Shown: in pieces, positions 35,546 through 49,989 of the stretch
How the letters are laid out: each line of letters begins with the position of its first letter
Position numbering within the stretch: the first letter of the stretch is position 1
NCBI RefSeq assembly: GCF_020740795.1
Contig: NC_067284.1
Span: 102,539,440 to 102,603,439, forward strand
DNA length: 64,000 bases
DNA from: Apus apus
Lineage: Eukaryota > Chordata > Aves > Apodiformes > Apodidae
Direction of reading: 5' to 3'
Position numbers and translations under genes: made by a program
Notes under the pieces: generated by a model
What the model saw: the letters and a program-made list of their open reading frames with translations, nothing else
Told to the model about the DNA's origin: nothing
Databases searched by the model: none

Positions 35546-37635
35546 GTACCTTGACAATAAACTGAAATTGTCTTTCTCAAAAATCATTCTGGTTATTACT
35601 CTCATTGGTCAGACTTTTCCTTCTCTGGATGAGCCACATCTCACGTCATCTATTAATTTATGTAGACTGCCTTAGTCAGCAGTATTCTTTCAACAGGCAT
35701 TTGCTCATCCTGCTTCAAATATCTTGCTAGCATCAAGACTTCTTTGTGATACTGGTATATCTTCTGAAAGCCTGCCAGGAATATTAAATATGTAGGGAGT
35801 CTAAGCTTGATTGTCCTTTATGCCCTAGTCTCTAGAGCATAGACTCCCAAAGTTAATCTGTCTGGAAAAATGCTGTCAGTGGCAGCAAATTCTGCTCCTG
35901 TGCTGGCCCACGTGTGTACATGACAGCATGGGGGCTTCTAACCCCCAATAACTGAAGCCTTTTTGTTTGTTAGTTTGTAGATTCAAAGGAGAGTGTTTCC
36001 TGCAGTTCCATTTCTCTCACTTCTTCTAACATGATTTGCCAACCTTTTGATTCTCCTGCCTTTCCCCTCTCTTAGCAAGTCTACTTCTCTTAATCACAAT
36101 CCCACACGTCACCTTGTCATAGTCCTCTACCAGAACTCCAGAGGCTGACCATGACCTCCAAGTTCTTGCTCACCATCCTATTTCACACCCAGCTCCCACA
36201 AACTAGAAGCTTGGCTCTGTGTCCTTAGCCACCCCACCTTGTACTCGCACCCATGGAAGGATTACAAACCACTACAGACAGCAGTGACACCACATTAGCA
36301 GTAACAGTATGGACAGGTACATGGAATGTGCATCTCCAAGTACTTTGGGAGGTGTCTCTGCTGCCAGCACCCAGCATCAAGTTGTCATTTGTGCCTACAA
36401 TGGGAGCCTCTTCTACAGCCTGTTAGCCTACACCTCACAAGATTGTTGCATACAGTCTATTTTACTGCTCTCTTGACCTGCAAGCACCTGGGTTTCCTAA
36501 ATATACGTGAAGAGAGGTGGCCCTGAGACAAGAGATTGTGTGTATTAAATAACTTTTCTCAGTGAACAAACTGTTAAGATAAATAGCCACACATCTTGAT
36601 TTGCATTTGTCAAGAAACTTATGTTCTGAGAGATGATACCTGGAAAAAAAAGAATTCCATCAAATAGTGCCTAACTGGGAAAACTGAAAACAACAGAAAA
36701 TATATAAACTTTTTCTGGCAGTCTTTGATTGCCTTTTTCAGCAGTCTGTACCTCTGAGAAGATCCTGGAATCTGGAACTCAGTTTGTTTCCTTTGTGTTT
36801 GCAAGGCACTCAATTTTTTTCCTCTCCTCCCTGCCTCCTGTTGGCACAATGTTCTTATTGTGATATACAAACAACCAATGAGGGATAATAAAGGCAGGTT
36901 GGTGAGGAGGGTTATAAACATGCTCAAGTGACCTGCAGCTGGAGTGTAGAAAAATACATATATCATACTGATTGTTGTTTATCTTTGCGTGCTTGACAAG
37001 CAGAACATCTGTGTTTAGATAACACAGGCCTGTGATAAACTTAGAGGCACCCTGTCAAACATGCTTGAAATTCCAGCCCTGCTACGAAGATCAAAGCACA
37101 GTGGTAAACTTCTCGTGTGTGAATCCCTGAAAAACAGGCAAAACCAGCAGGTTTGGTGATCTTCCAGCAAGGACCGAGCTCCACGGTGCCTGCGTCCCCC
37201 CTGCTCATGTGCCTCTGCCCAGGGGCTGCTTTGGGGATGCTCCAATTAGAGAGGTAACAAAAATAGATTTACTCTTTGCATCTCATCTGTGGTTTTGTGG
37301 TTGTTCCTGTGTCCTGCATGTGTCAGCTCATTTTGGCACTGTCGGCAGGATCCAGGAACAGACTGGCCGGCAAAAAAAAAGTCAGGGACTGGGGAGGCCA
37401 TGACAGTGACTCCCCATATTCCAGGATGGCCAAGTTCAGAGTGCTGAAACCCCATAGCCACTGTCCAGGCTACACTGGCTCTGCCAGAACATGGCCTGAA
37501 GTAGATGATGGAACAGTGGTTACCCCCTCCCCCCCAGCAACTGAAACAACTATGTGCAGGTTGCCATGGAAAGTGGCATTCAAGCCTTCTCAACTTAGTT
37601 GGGAGATGGGGATGATTATTACTTACCAGTCTTAG

Positions 37636-39925
37636 AGCTCTTGATTATGAAGTTGTTGCATTACGGAGTAAAATGAGAGAGATGGAAAAGGAAGTTGGGA
37701 CTTTACAAGATGCAAAGGCAATCATGCAAGAAGTCATTACTGCTCAAGCAGAGAGGTGCCATTGGCCACAAGGTACTGTAGAGCAGTTGGTAGCATGTAT
37801 TGCTAATAAACAAAGGGACAGATATGGAAAAAGTACAGTTTTGACTTCCTAAGTTCATGCCCTTGCCACAAAACCTTCATGGGATCCTGAGGAATGGGAT
37901 GTAAATACCTGGAGTGAATCCTCAGACTCTGAAGTGGAGTGTGAGTCAGATTTAGAAGGCAGGGAGGTGGTAAAAGCACAACCCCTATAAAAACGAAGGG
38001 ACAGCAGGAACAACCTGGCAGGAGCATGCAGATCAGGCATATTTATACCCTGAAAGAGTTAAAGGAATTTTTTCAGATCAGTCAGTAAAGGAGTGCAGAA
38101 GGCATACTGGCATGGATTTTGCAAGCTTGGGATGGCAGAGCTGCATCTTTCCACTTATTAATGGGTGAAAAATATTTATCAAGCTCAGCAGCCCATTGAT
38201 GGTCAGAGAGAAGGAGGCCTTTCTCAGCTGGAAAATACTAGAGGTTCTGATGGGCAAGATGCACCTAGGCTGTATTAAAGGTTGCATGCAGCAGTTGTAC
38301 CAGCATATGCCGAACCCATTAGATTAGGAAATCTGTGTACAATGGAGGAGGGTATTAATTTAGTGTGGCAGATGGGGATGGCTTATGTGTTATGGTCATG
38401 AGATCCAGTCCAGACAGTGCAGCAGTAGCGGGAAATATCAAAACACAGCTTTTGAGAGGAGTGGCTGCCTCACTAAAACCCTTGATTATACCAGCAGTCA
38501 CAAGTGCTACTGGTAATGTAGCCACCCCAGAGATACCTTGAGGGAAACCAGGGCTGGGACCGTCTGTGCAGGTGGTGGATAAAGGAAAGCCGGCAAGACG
38601 GAAAGGAGTTACAGCACAAGTGACAAGGCAACAAACATGGAATGATCTTTGTAATCTGGTGTTCTACTATCAGAAATAAATGGGGTCACAACATCAGAAA
38701 TGTTTCACTGATGGCAGAAGCTAGCACCTATGCAAAAAAGCCAACTGCCCCCGGCCCCACTGCCAACTCTGCACCCACCTTCCTCCCCTGCCTGCCACCT
38801 CCAGGCAAGGCACTGCCTGGCAAATGGCAAACGTGCAGAAATGAAGGTTTGGCAGGTCCTCCCAAAACTGTCACCACTTTAGCCTCTTACCTTGAGAGCA
38901 ACCTAAGCCACTATGTTCCTTTAGCCGTAAAGGGGCGGTCTGAGGGGGATTTTACATGTGTTAGCTCTAGTAGATACTGGAGCTGAGGCTACTGAATTAC
39001 ATAGTAATATTAATCATAAAGAAGCCACATCACAGATCTGTGGACTGGGGGGAAACAGGACCATGCCCTCTGAGCTCAGATTACCTTAACAACAGAAAAT
39101 ACCCCTCCATTTACCATGGCTGTGTTAAGTGCTGCAATTAAAGAATACATTTTGGGGATTGATGTGTTGGCAGAATGAACAGTTGAAACTTTAAATAGTT
39201 GCTTCTGCTTTGGGACTTTGCAAGCAGAATTCATTATTCCATCTATAATCCCTAAGTGGGATCCTGTTTTGCTGCCCATGCCTGCAAAGGTGTAATATAT
39301 TCCAGACAGGGGGGATGAAATTACTCAAACTGTTCCAGCACTTCCACAAATGGGAATCGTTAAGGAAACTGTGACTGTTTTCAATAATCCTATTTGGTCT
39401 GTTCAAAAACCAGACAGCACTTGGAGAAAAACTGTAGATTACTGAGAACTGAACTCAGTCTCCCTCCCACACACACCTGCAGTTATGGTACCAGACATGG
39501 TTACTCTTACAGAAAACAATTAGCAAAAATGTACAACTCTGGAAGATGCTGGTAGATCTTGCTAATGCTTTCCTTTCAACATCCATCGCTTCTGAAAGCC
39601 AAAACCTGTTTGCTTTACCTTGCAATAAAAGCAATATATTTCCAAGTATTGCCTCAGGGATACAGGGATTGCCTCCACGTGGCTGCCAAGTGACAGCAGC
39701 TGATGTAGCCCCATGGCTAGGTAGCCTGACTGTTTACCATTGTATTGATGATCTATGGATTCTGGCAGAGTCACAAGAAATTGAAGTAGCTGACAAACTG
39801 ACTAAAGCACATTTACAGAATCAAGTCTGCCCAATTAATCTGAAGAAAATACAGGGCCCTGATCCTGCTCTACAATTTTTGGGAATAGTTTGGCATTCAA
39901 AAAAGCATCTGCCCTGTTGACTTGT
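37636..39925 (+). mobile_element. Degraded class III (ERV-L-like) endogenous retrovirus remnant
   Basis: An old proviral copy reads on the plus strand in the order gag, protease, RT. The gag-like part (37636-38000) is a nearly open coiled-coil-like frame broken by one stop, and frameshifts follow it. A retroviral aspartic protease motif (DTGA) lies at 38973-38984. The RT part (about 39280-39920) keeps fingers and palm segments; its catalytic triad reads IDD (39744-39752), with Cys where the usual Tyr before it would be. A stop interrupts the early RT motif (about 39430-39457), and part of the palm is replaced by frame changes. The KIQGP...FLG.VW block after the palm is typical of ERV-L. No integrase, envelope, dUTPase or flanking LTRs were recognised. 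It is not functional. Boundaries are approximate. Confidence 0.85.
39546..39920 (+). pseudogene. ERV-L-like reverse transcriptase fragment
   Basis: This is the longest open piece of the retroviral remnant, 124 codons. It starts in the RT region LVDLANAF, crosses the palm with the catalytic IDD at codons 67-69, and ends in the connection to the thumb with FLGIVWHSKK. The stretch between codons about 30 and 62 agrees poorly with the family, as expected after compensating frameshifts. The N-terminal RT half lies upstream in other frames with stops. It cannot encode an active polymerase. Confidence 0.8.
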
Positions 39926-42900
39926 TCAAAGACTGCATTTACTCCCCTAATTCTGCACAGAGGGCAATAATACTGCAAGTAAATCTAATATAATGTCTTT
40001 GTTCTGCCATAGTTCTGTTCTTTTTCCTGTACCTTCACATTTTGTTGGACTCTCTGCTGCATTGCACAGTGCACGCTGCAAGAACCTGCTCACTGTATGA
40101 GTGGAGTCTTTCTGCTACATGGATTATCTTAGTATCTTACAAGAGATGAGCACTACAGTCTTTCCTTTAGTGAGGTCACTATTATGGTCACTTCCCTTGA
40201 AACTTGAGTTTCCATGAAACTTACAGAAACTTAGTATTTTTGAAATTGCCTATTTCATACAGACTTCACAGAGAAGCCATAACAGGATGGAAAAGCCAGT
40301 AGGAGGGGAAGGAAGGACATTATGGTATTACATTAGACTAGAAGAAATCTTGCTACCCAGCACACCCTTTCTTCTGCACTGTGTAGCAGACTCCTAGCAC
40401 TGTGACCAAAGTGAGGGTGTCTGAAGGATCACTTCTGGTTCTGAACATTGTGTGTTCTGTAGCAAGCCCATTAGGAATGGGGCAGTCCTCCATGGGCCAA
40501 GCACTTTACATACCTGACAAAAGGAGTGCTCCTGTCCTTAGATGGTATTTGTCTCAGTTGCTTTCTCATCTCTGAGGACTGGAAAGGATTAAATTTACTC
40601 ACAAATGGGCACAAGAAAAGACCACAGCTGCCTGTGGGATTCGAAAAGCTAGGCCAGGTGGCAGCAGCTAAGTCATTCTCAAGGAAGTCAAGAGAAGCAC
40701 TAGCAGCTAATTGCAATTAGCCAGACTAGCCAAGAAAATTAAATTTTGGCTGCATAATGACTGCTTAAGGGTTGCTTTAAATCCTGGAAACACCTTGATT
40801 GCTCTGCAAAAACCAGGCCACAGGTGAAATGATATTAGGAACTGGTTAGTTTTGATACGAGCTTGAAAATCTCAATGAAGATAGCTGTTGCATCTGGAGA
40901 TGTTTGTAGTGCTGAACCAGAGCTGAACTTAGCTGTCCTGTGGCCTGTCAGGCACTGTTTGTTACAGGAGTTCGGGTAAGTGTAGGGTCTTTAGTTATAT
41001 TACAATATTTGTTGTGGTTTTATTGACTGTGACCAGGAATAGAAGTCATTGCTTCTGTTGGGAGGATCCTTGCCTTCATAGTACTGTGTCAGGGGAAAAT
41101 TGTTGTTCAGGGAGATACATCAAAGCTGAAGAAAGAACTTGTTGCTCTGGACATGATACCTGGGTTTGATCCCTATGGCTGTGGGTCGGTCTGTAGAGTT
41201 TGTTTCTCTTTGTGTGTTGTCTTTTATATAGCTGGAATAAAAGTGAATTAAACTAAAGTGAAGTAAGGGAGGGGAAAGTAAGTTTGTAAGAGGCTTATTT
41301 CTGGATGGGCACATTCTCTCTTACTATTTTTCATCATGATTTGTGTTGTGTTGTATATACCTCTGCCTTTAGGGTGCTTAATGGACTAGGGTAGGAAGAG
41401 TATAGCTCTGCTTCCTATGCTCTATGCGTTTAAGTCCACTTAGTTCATTTGCATTCAAGGAACTAAAAAACATGCATTCAGTTCTCTTAGTTTGAACCTG
41501 GAAAAACAAACAAACAAAACAAAAATAAAAACTGTACAAACTAAAACACTCTACAAAATAAAAACTAGACCTTGACTGTTACGAATGGGCTTGACGTGAT
41601 TGGAAAGGATTGCCTGTACATGCTCTTCTGCTTTGATGTATTTATTTTGCCACAAGTGGAAATGTCTGAAAGGTATTAAGATAGCCATTCAAGAGAGAAA
41701 TTACCTCCTGACTTTGTAGGAACAAATGAATATGGGAGGGGCTGGAGAAGATAACAGGATGCTAATGACATGACTTGTTTGAAATTCTGAGTGCCAGTTT
41801 TGATTGCTGCTTCTGCCTTATACTTATTTTCTGACAATAAACTCTCCTAGATATTTTTGTGAGGAGTCAGAAGTAAAACTGCTGATGGAGCCAAAGTCAT
41901 AAATGAAGTCTGATCCATTAACACCCTCAAAAAATGTGGAAGACACAGACTTTTGGTTTTTATTTAACTTTTTAATGGAAAGCTTGTAAAAGGGCAAATA
42001 TACATTCACACTGCTGTCAGCCTTCTCAAATATCCACAAGTTTCCAATTAGTTTTTGCTGTCTTCATTGGTATCTCAGCTCCTGTGGCATTGATCTATTA
42101 GCAGTCCCCATCCCAGCTCTGCCACTGATAATGGCATTTTGTGTCTATTACAGAGGATACTGCTTCACACTCACATGCCTTTCCTGTTCTGCAGAAGACC
42201 AAAACAACTGGCAAAGATTAAAATAACCACTGTATAACAAAAGTAATGACATAACATGATGTTTACTAACAATTAGACTGAAATTAATAAACTCCATGAT
42301 TAAAAATTCCTAATTGTTTTGAGAGAAGAGTCAGTGAATAATCTATTTGCCATAGGGCATCACACTCTTATGTGATGTTTTTGTGCAACCTTCATCCCTG
42401 GAAGTCTGAAGAAAAAAAAAAAGTTACACTCCTATGCAGAATAAGCCTGCTGACTCAGCTTCCCACATAGATAAAAGTTACTTTCATAAGAGTTCTTACA
42501 AGAGCAGCACATATCATCATAGAATTATTTGGGTTGGAAGGGACCTTAAAGATCATCTAGTTCCAACCCCAACTGCCATGGGTAGGGACAACTTTCACTA
42601 GACCAGGTTGCTCCATGCCCCATCCAACCTGGCTTTCACCACTTCCAGGGATGGGGCAGCCACAGCTGCTCTGGGCAACCTGTGTCTCACCATCCTCACA
42701 GTAAAGAATGTCTTCCTAATGTCTAACCTAAATCTCTCCTCTTCCAGTTTAAAGCAATCCCCCCTTGTCCTATCACTATATGCCCCTGAAAAACGTCCCT
42801 CCCCAGCTTTCCTGTAGCCTCTTCTGGTACTGGAATGCTGTTATAAGGTCTCTCTGGAGCCTTCTCTTCTCCAGACTGGACAATCCCAAGATTCTCAGTC

Positions 42901-45900
42901 TGTCCTCATAGGAGAAATGCTCCAGTCCTCTGATCATCCTCATGGCTGTCCTCTCAACTTGCTCTAACAGCTCCCTGTCCTTCTTATGTTGGGAGCTCCA
43001 GAACTAGACACAGTACTCCAGATGGGGTCCCACAAGAGCTGACTAGAGGGGTAGCATCACCTCCCCTGACCTGCTGGCCATGCTTCTTTTGATGTAGCCC
43101 AGGTCACAGTTGGCTTTCTGGGCTGTAAGCACACACTACCAGCTCACATTGAGCTTCTCATCAACCAATACTCCCAAGTCCTTCTCCTCAGGACTGCTCT
43201 CAATTCATTCTCCACCCAACCTGTATTTGTGCTTGGGATTGCCTCATCCCAGGTGCAGGACCTTGCACTTGGCCTTGTTTAACTTCAAACAGTTTGCACA
43301 AGCCCATCCCTCAAGCCTGTCAGTGTCCCTCTCATGGCATCCCTTCCCTCCAGTGTATCAACCTCACCACACAGCTGAGTGTCATCAGCAAACTTGCTGA
43401 GGGTGTTGTATGCCTTCCTGTGAAGGAAGTTTATTTTACTTTATCTGCAGTTACTTTTTCTATGTTTGAAATCTTAATGTCTCTCCTCAGTTGTCTATAG
43501 CCTCAGCTCCAACATCTTATAGATGGTGTGCTCTAAACTTTTGCCTTTCAGTTTAGTGGAGCTGAGAAAATGAAAGATGTTTTTTATTCTAAACTTACAG
43601 TTGTTGTATTGCCAGACACAAGTTCCTTTCACATCATGAGCTCTCCACTTGGATACAAGAAGAGTTTGCCCCAAGGACCTGAGAACTGGTCTGCAACCAG
43701 TAGCACTGATACCAATAACATTGTGGTCACAGGTTGATATGATCAGAGGTAGCTTCTAGGCAATGGAGATTAATTTCAGTATGTTTGTGTGAGAAACATT
43801 TTCTTTTTTGTTTTACTGGACCTTCTTTTTAAGGTGGAGTTTTTAAAGTGAGATGCTGGTTAGGTTAAAACCCACCAGGGATCATTAACATGCAAGACTA
43901 GACAAATCTGTGTTGGAATTACACCAATTCTAGGTGGAATCGAAAGCAGTCTATTAGAAAGAAGAACTTAAGTCATGGAGGTGTATCTGTTCATTCAGAT
44001 TTGAGCAAGTGTCTGGTTTTAATATTCTGGAAATACAAAAGAACAGAAACTCTGTCTCAGGCAGGATTTGAGAGTTATCCAATAAATACAACATCAGAGG
44101 CAGTCACTTTTTTGGAGAAAACAGTAGTTCTTGACTAGTTCTAGAAATATGTTGGCCTTGGTCACAAGAAATACCACTCAAGAAGTTAACTTAATTATAG
44201 CTAAGGTAACTGGGAAGCAGTTTAGAACAATGAGCCCAGAGGCTGGGTTTCAGTTGCTAAGGATAAACAAGAAATTGTGCTGAAGAACAGTATAAATAAT
44301 TCCAGAACATAGCAGATCTTTTAAGGCAAAATATGCTCAATTAGATACAATGGCTGAATTTTCAAGCACACCTGTACAGTTCTGCTGAAATTAGTGGTAT
44401 ATACAGACACAAGAGGCAGAAATTATTTATCTTTGAAAATCAAACCTTTGTATCTTGCTGATTAGGTACCATATGTTGTTTGGCCCTTTTTTATTTTTCC
44501 AGCTTTTCTTGTAGCTGGCAACAACTGCATGTACCAAATACTAAGGAGGTAAACAAAACACCAGGAGGCAGTCAAATACATTACTTTTAAAAGCAGCAGA
44601 ATTCATCCTAGACATGATCTGAAAAGGAAAATGCTTGTTTTCATGTGGATTTGTCCAAAACGTGCTGCTGCTGTCCTTGCAGTCTGATGAACAAAGGGGG
44701 AGCATTAGAAAAGGTAACTATCTCAAAAGTGTAGTTCAACAAAATAATCCCATTTCCAAATTCCAAAAGGCAGAGGTTTTTATAATTTAAGGGAACTGGA
44801 TGAGTGGGATCATTGGTTTTGACCTGAACTACCTGGTTACTGTGGTGTGTGATTTATGCCACTGTTGACATCCTAACACAAAATTTAACTACCTGCAGCT
44901 CCAAAGTGGCCTTTGTTTTGCTGTACAGTGATAATCTAGTCCTACTTTTTAAAAAAATATTTTTTTTTTCTTTTTTAAGTTTTTTTATTAGTTTGGGGTT
45001 TTTTTAAGGATTTATTACATTCACAAAGCAGGGCTGGCTGATACTGACACTTCATGACAGTGTCTGGAATCACAAGGTGCAAGTGAGGACAGCCTTTGGG
45101 TTTAGGAGTTACACCAAGACTGCATATGATAATATGTAGTAGTTACATTGGCAAGCCACAGACAAATGTAATGTCATGGAACAGCTCACACCTGCAAGGA
45201 AGAAGCTGTCATAAATTGATGTTGTCAGGATCTGCAATAGCCACATTCCATATCAAGAGCATCAGTCAACATAGCGAAAATGCTATCCTGTGAGAAAGAA
45301 TGAAAGATAACATCATTGTTTAAATATCCATATGCAAACCCTCCTGTGAAACTGAACCACTGCCACCAATGTACTTGAATGGCATGTGCTTTGCTCTAGA
45401 GATGAAGGGGAAGGCAGTATGATCCAGTTTTGAAATACAGACCAAGGTTGATTTTTTTTTTTTGTGCTTTTGATTTTATTAATTTTCCCCCAATTCTTTT
45501 GCACGCTGCAACAAATAGAGGGGTTTATTATTGTAGATTGGTAAACTGGCAAACAAGTCAAGCCAGCAGTCTCAGATGTCAAGATCTTGTGGACTTTGGC
45601 AAGTAGCCTGGCCCAACGATCTGAGTGTGCTCGTGTGGTGCTGTTGGGGGTCTTCCTCACTCAGGTCTTCTCTGCCTGTCCTCATTGTTCAATGGGGATA
45701 AAAGACAACCTTTATCCACAGGGCACATTTGAGCCTTTGGGACAGTCATTGGAAGTTTTGTAGAGGTTATATATTGATTTGCTTTCCTGAGAGCTGCTGC
45801 AATCCAGAGCACTGCAGAATGATGTGATGTTAACACACACAGGCTGAGTAAACCAGCTTGTCACAAACTCAGTAAAAATAAACACATAAAAAAGAAGCCA

Positions 45901-46295
45901 AGCAGTAATAGGTATGTGCTAAAAGCCCTTTTGTGACTGGTGAATGTGTAGCATAATTAATGTCTCCTTGTGGCTGAGGGATTGCAGAGGGTCAGATTCC
46001 CACCTGTCCTTAAGTTTGATCCTTGCATGACACACTTTGTTAACTGGAATACCTGTGTTACTGATCTGAGACCAACTTGGTGCTAGGCTGTGTGTGTGCT
46101 TGCCACAAATGGAAGGCAGAGGATCCCAGAATGATGTGAAGAGACTCATTCCCTGTTACTCCAAGTTTCTTTCTTCTTTAATTCATTGGTTTGGCGCCTC
46201 ATTTGGAATCTTTTGCTCATTTTTAAAGGCCGTAGCAGTTCCACGTTTGTGCCTTGAGGGGCTGCACGCTTCAGCTAAGGTGCTTCCCTAGGAAG

Positions 46296-46296
<1 letters not shown>
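39926..46296. other. Intergenic region between ERV and SMIM28
   Basis: No supported gene lies here. Recognisable content is the minus-strand CR1 at 42518-43410, an (AAAC)n string near 41502-41520, and T-rich stretches near 44947-45005 and 45452-45460. The LTR that would close the ERV was not found. Minus-strand AATAAA words occur near 45523 and 45010, but nothing shows that SMIM28 extends that far. Confidence 0.7.
42518..43410 (-). mobile_element. CR1 LINE, 5'-truncated, opposite orientation
   Basis: On the minus strand the copy begins in the C-terminal part of ORF2 (CACCCTCAGCAAGTTTGCTG near 43390-43410). It continues through the segments for lariat-free CR1 such as AAGTGCAAGGTCCTGCACCT and ends with TAGATGATCTTTAAGGTCCC, TTCCAACCC and an ATTCTATGAT-type tail. 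The TTTAAGG variant differs from the TTTCGAGG of the copies at 19320 and 30925, so it belongs to another, older-looking subfamily. The reading frame is broken. Confidence 0.95.
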
Positions 46297-46701
<405 letters not shown>

Positions 46702-48050
46702 TTAAACCAAATAGGTCACGTGTTGGATTCCTGAAGACCTCTTAATACACATTCTCCCCCTGCTATCACCCAGCCACTGCTTTTCTAAGTTGCCTTCTCT
46801 TTGCACTAGTGGCACTTGAGCAACACTGTCAAATTCTATTTGCTGGTCCGTTTAAACAAAATACTTTGACAACCCGAGACAAAAGAAATACAGAAGTTGC
46901 AATAAGTGGTGGGTTTCTAGGAAACCCTGTCTCCATGGGTGGAAAAAAAACTAGCAACCTGGAACTCTATGTATTTTAGTACAAGGTTTTATTATTCTTG
47001 GATTATGCTGGGATTATGCTGGGACCAGACCCCTTTGTGAGAGACTGGTTAAGCTTTTAAAACCTGGGAGAACACTGAAGTGCAGAGGAGTGGGGCTGGG
47101 GATCCACCATCTAGTGTTGTTTCTTTCTGTTTGGGAAACTGTACTGGTTACTTTCAAGAACAAATATTACGATCACTGTCCGTTTCATCTGGACCCACTG
47201 CCTACAATACCTATTCTTTGGGCTGTTCTAACCTTACAGAACAGGCCCAAGCAAAACATGGTGTGTCAGGACAGCCTGGACTGGGGACTTCTCTTGAGCT
47301 TGTTCTGACAGTTATCCAAGAATCATTTTCCCTGTTTAAAATTGTGGAAAAGAACTTCTGGTGTAAGAGTAATACCAGTTGTGACTATTTGGTCAGCCCA
47401 ATCTCCTGCAAAATCTAACATAGAAAGCCTTTGTCCCACAGCTTTTGAACTGTTCAGTAGTGTTTACAGGAGTTCTAAGCCTTTTAAAATTTTTAAATAA
47501 TACTTGTGCTTCCCTGTTGTAGTAGCTTCAGTTTATAAAATTTAAGATATCTTATTTCCAGTCTGACCCTATTTAGCTCTAACTTCTAATAAATTGATCT
47601 CATTTAGAGTCTAGTCTAGAGAGGGGGAAAACCCCAAACCCTAAAATGACATTTATTTTCAACTCATTCCCTTTGTAAGTACTCAAAGGCTGTAATCAGA
47701 TGTCTTTTTCACATTTCTGTGGTGAGACTAAACAGATTGAAGTATCAGATTTTCTTTATTTTGAATGAAAGCAGCTTTTCAAGCTAGGAGAACTCAGGAG
47801 GTTTTTTCCTCCAAAGTATTTGGAAGCAGGGATGCAAACAGGCTGTTTGCTCTAAAGGCTTTATGAAAAGAGCCAGTAACTCCAGTGTCCCCTTATTCAG
47901 TGACAACTTTTTATGCTTATTCTTCCTAAAATCACAGTCCTTCCTTTAGCCACAAAATCACAATGTAACCTGTGATAACCAGACATTATTTAGCCCTCCA
48001 ATTCTTTGTCATATTACTAAATTCTTAATATGTGGTCATTCTAAGAAGAA

Positions 48051-48597
48051 TCACAGAATCTTAGGATGGTTAATGTTGGAAGAGACATTAAAGATCATCA
48101 GATTCCAACCTCTCTGCTATGAGCAGGGACACCCCACACTAGACCAGGCTGCACAAGCCTCATCCAGCCTGGCCTAGAGCACCTCTAGGGAGGAGGCTTC
48201 CACCACTTCCCTAGGCAACCTATTCCAGCACCTTCCTACCCTCACGGTGAAGAATTTCTTCCTGATGTCTAACCCAAATCTCCCTGCTTTCAGTTTAAAA
48301 TTGTTAGCCCTTGTCCTATCCGCACATGCCCTTGTCAAAAGTCCCTCCACAGCTTTCCTGTAGCCCCTTCAGGTCCTGGAAGGTGCTGTAAAGTCTCCCC
48401 GGAGCTTTCTCTTCTCCAGGCTGAACAACCCCAACTCTCTCAGCCTGTCTTCATAGCAGAGCTGCTCCAGCCCTCTGATCATCTTCATGGCCCTTCAGTG
48501 GACCCTCTCCAAATATCTTTCCTTTGCTGAGGGCTCCAGAGCTGTATACAGTATTCCCAGTATTCCATGGGTGGGGTTTCACAAGAGCAGAGTAAAA
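48051..48597 (-). mobile_element. CR1 LINE fragment in SMIM28 intron
   Basis: A minus-strand CR1 with the tail AATCACAGAATCTTAGGATG and the family's TTGGAAGAGAC-type 3' end. It covers the CR1 3' UTR and the last part of ORF2 (CAGCCCTCTGATCATCTTCA, TCCAGAGCTGTATACAGTAT). It is more diverged than the copies in the left half and has a broken frame. Confidence 0.93.
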
Positions 48598-49966
48598 GAA
48601 GAAAGGAAAGTAAATAGGTTTTGACTTCTAACAAATAGCATAGACTTCTGCTTTGTTGGTTTTTTTGCTTTTTTTTTCCTGACATCATGTGGGTCTGAGA
48701 CCACAGCCATTAAAGTAAATGTACAAATAAAAAAAAATACATGGCAACTATTGTGGATTAGCTATTAAGCTTTTTTCTCCCAGGTGTCTTTTACCACAAA
48801 ATTGCATACTCAAGAACAATCTCATATTTACTGATCATTTCTTATTAAAGGGTTTCTGGCAGTACAAGCTGTTGTCTTATCTGACCATTAAATGAGCTAC
48901 AAGATACTGTAGAGTTAGAAGAAGCTGTTCGGCTATTATTCTAATGTAAGTGTTGAATCATCTTTAAGAAATGAGGACATTTTCTTTAAAATGTTTGTTA
49001 ATGCTTTATTATCGTGTCTTATGAGGTGCATAAAACACTTCCTAGGAAAATGAGAAAAAGCATTCTGTCTTATGTTTGTGCACAGACTCACTGATACTGC
49101 TATGCTAATTATATTTTTATAATACATATTTAGAAAAGATGAGGTTATACGGGGCAGCATTATCCATGATCAGTGAAGATCATGGATGACTTTTGAGATG
49201 CAAATGTAAGTTTGGGCTTTAATACATAGGGTTTCAGCCAGGTTAAGTGTTCTTTGCATCTGTGAGTTGTGCACTAATTTGATTTGTCAGGATAGAGGGT
49301 GAGATAGCCAGTGTTTCTGACATGGGACTAGTAAGATGTATATAAAGCCTCATTCTCTTACCTTTAAACTCAGGGAAATTTCCCTTTGAGTTTTACTGAG
49401 AGGAAGTTTTTGTTTTAAGTAAGAGCCAAAGACAGCACAAGCTTTGTGTGCTGGTGGAAGCATGGACTAGTGTTATGGTTGTCCGACATGGCCTCACACA
49501 AAGACTGGATTTTTGAGAATGCAGAGGATGGCAAAGGGACAGAGAAGGGACTAGTGGGTTAGATAAGGATTTGAAGCACAAGGTAAACATTCATGTTTCT
49601 GGAGTGAGGAGCTTTGGACTCATCAGGGGAGTGGAGAGTGGAAAAGGGAGTGGATCAGAATTGTGCACCAGAGTGGGTGGAGAGACTCGGCTTGTGAGGA
49701 GGATGCACAAGAGCAAAGCTGTGGGGAGAAAAGCCAAAAGGAAACGGAGAATGAGGGACAGTAGGATTGGACAGGACTACTGTGTATCTAAAACGTCCTG
49801 TTTTCCCAGAATTGATTTTTAGTAGGATGGTTTGGCTGTTGTACAGTAATGTTTATTATCTTCCTTTCACTTATACCTTTGTAGGACCTGAAGCAGAGGG
49901 TCACTTTTCCAAAACACTGGTCACAGGTTAGGAGCAGTAAAGCCTTTCATTAAGTAATCTGCTGAC

Positions 49967-49989
49967 TTTTTTTTTTTTTTTTTTTTTTT
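49967..49989. repeat. T homopolymer (23 T)
   Basis: An uninterrupted run of 23 T lies inside the SMIM28 intron, with no element recognised next to it. Confidence 0.9.

Larger units (their letters stand above)
29891..37635. other. Intergenic region left of the ERV
   Basis: No supported gene lies here. The region contains the CR1 at 30925-31717, a perfect inverted repeat just after it (31769-31800), an A-run at 32998-33014 and a displaced ERV scrap at 35465-35545. A sequence near 30590-30630 (TTTACAAATGGGGAAAAC) weakly resembles the MIR core but is too short to call. The remaining open frames are short and without recognisable homology. Confidence 0.7.

Noticed and set aside
37276..37635. A 119-codon ORF just before the ERV remnant
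   Set aside because: No retroviral or host similarity was recognised. It overlaps a minus-strand ORF of equal length, and neither is convincing.
42608..43500. Two plus-strand ORFs (69 and 96 codons) and a 68-codon overlap
   Set aside because: They are antisense reads of the minus-strand CR1.
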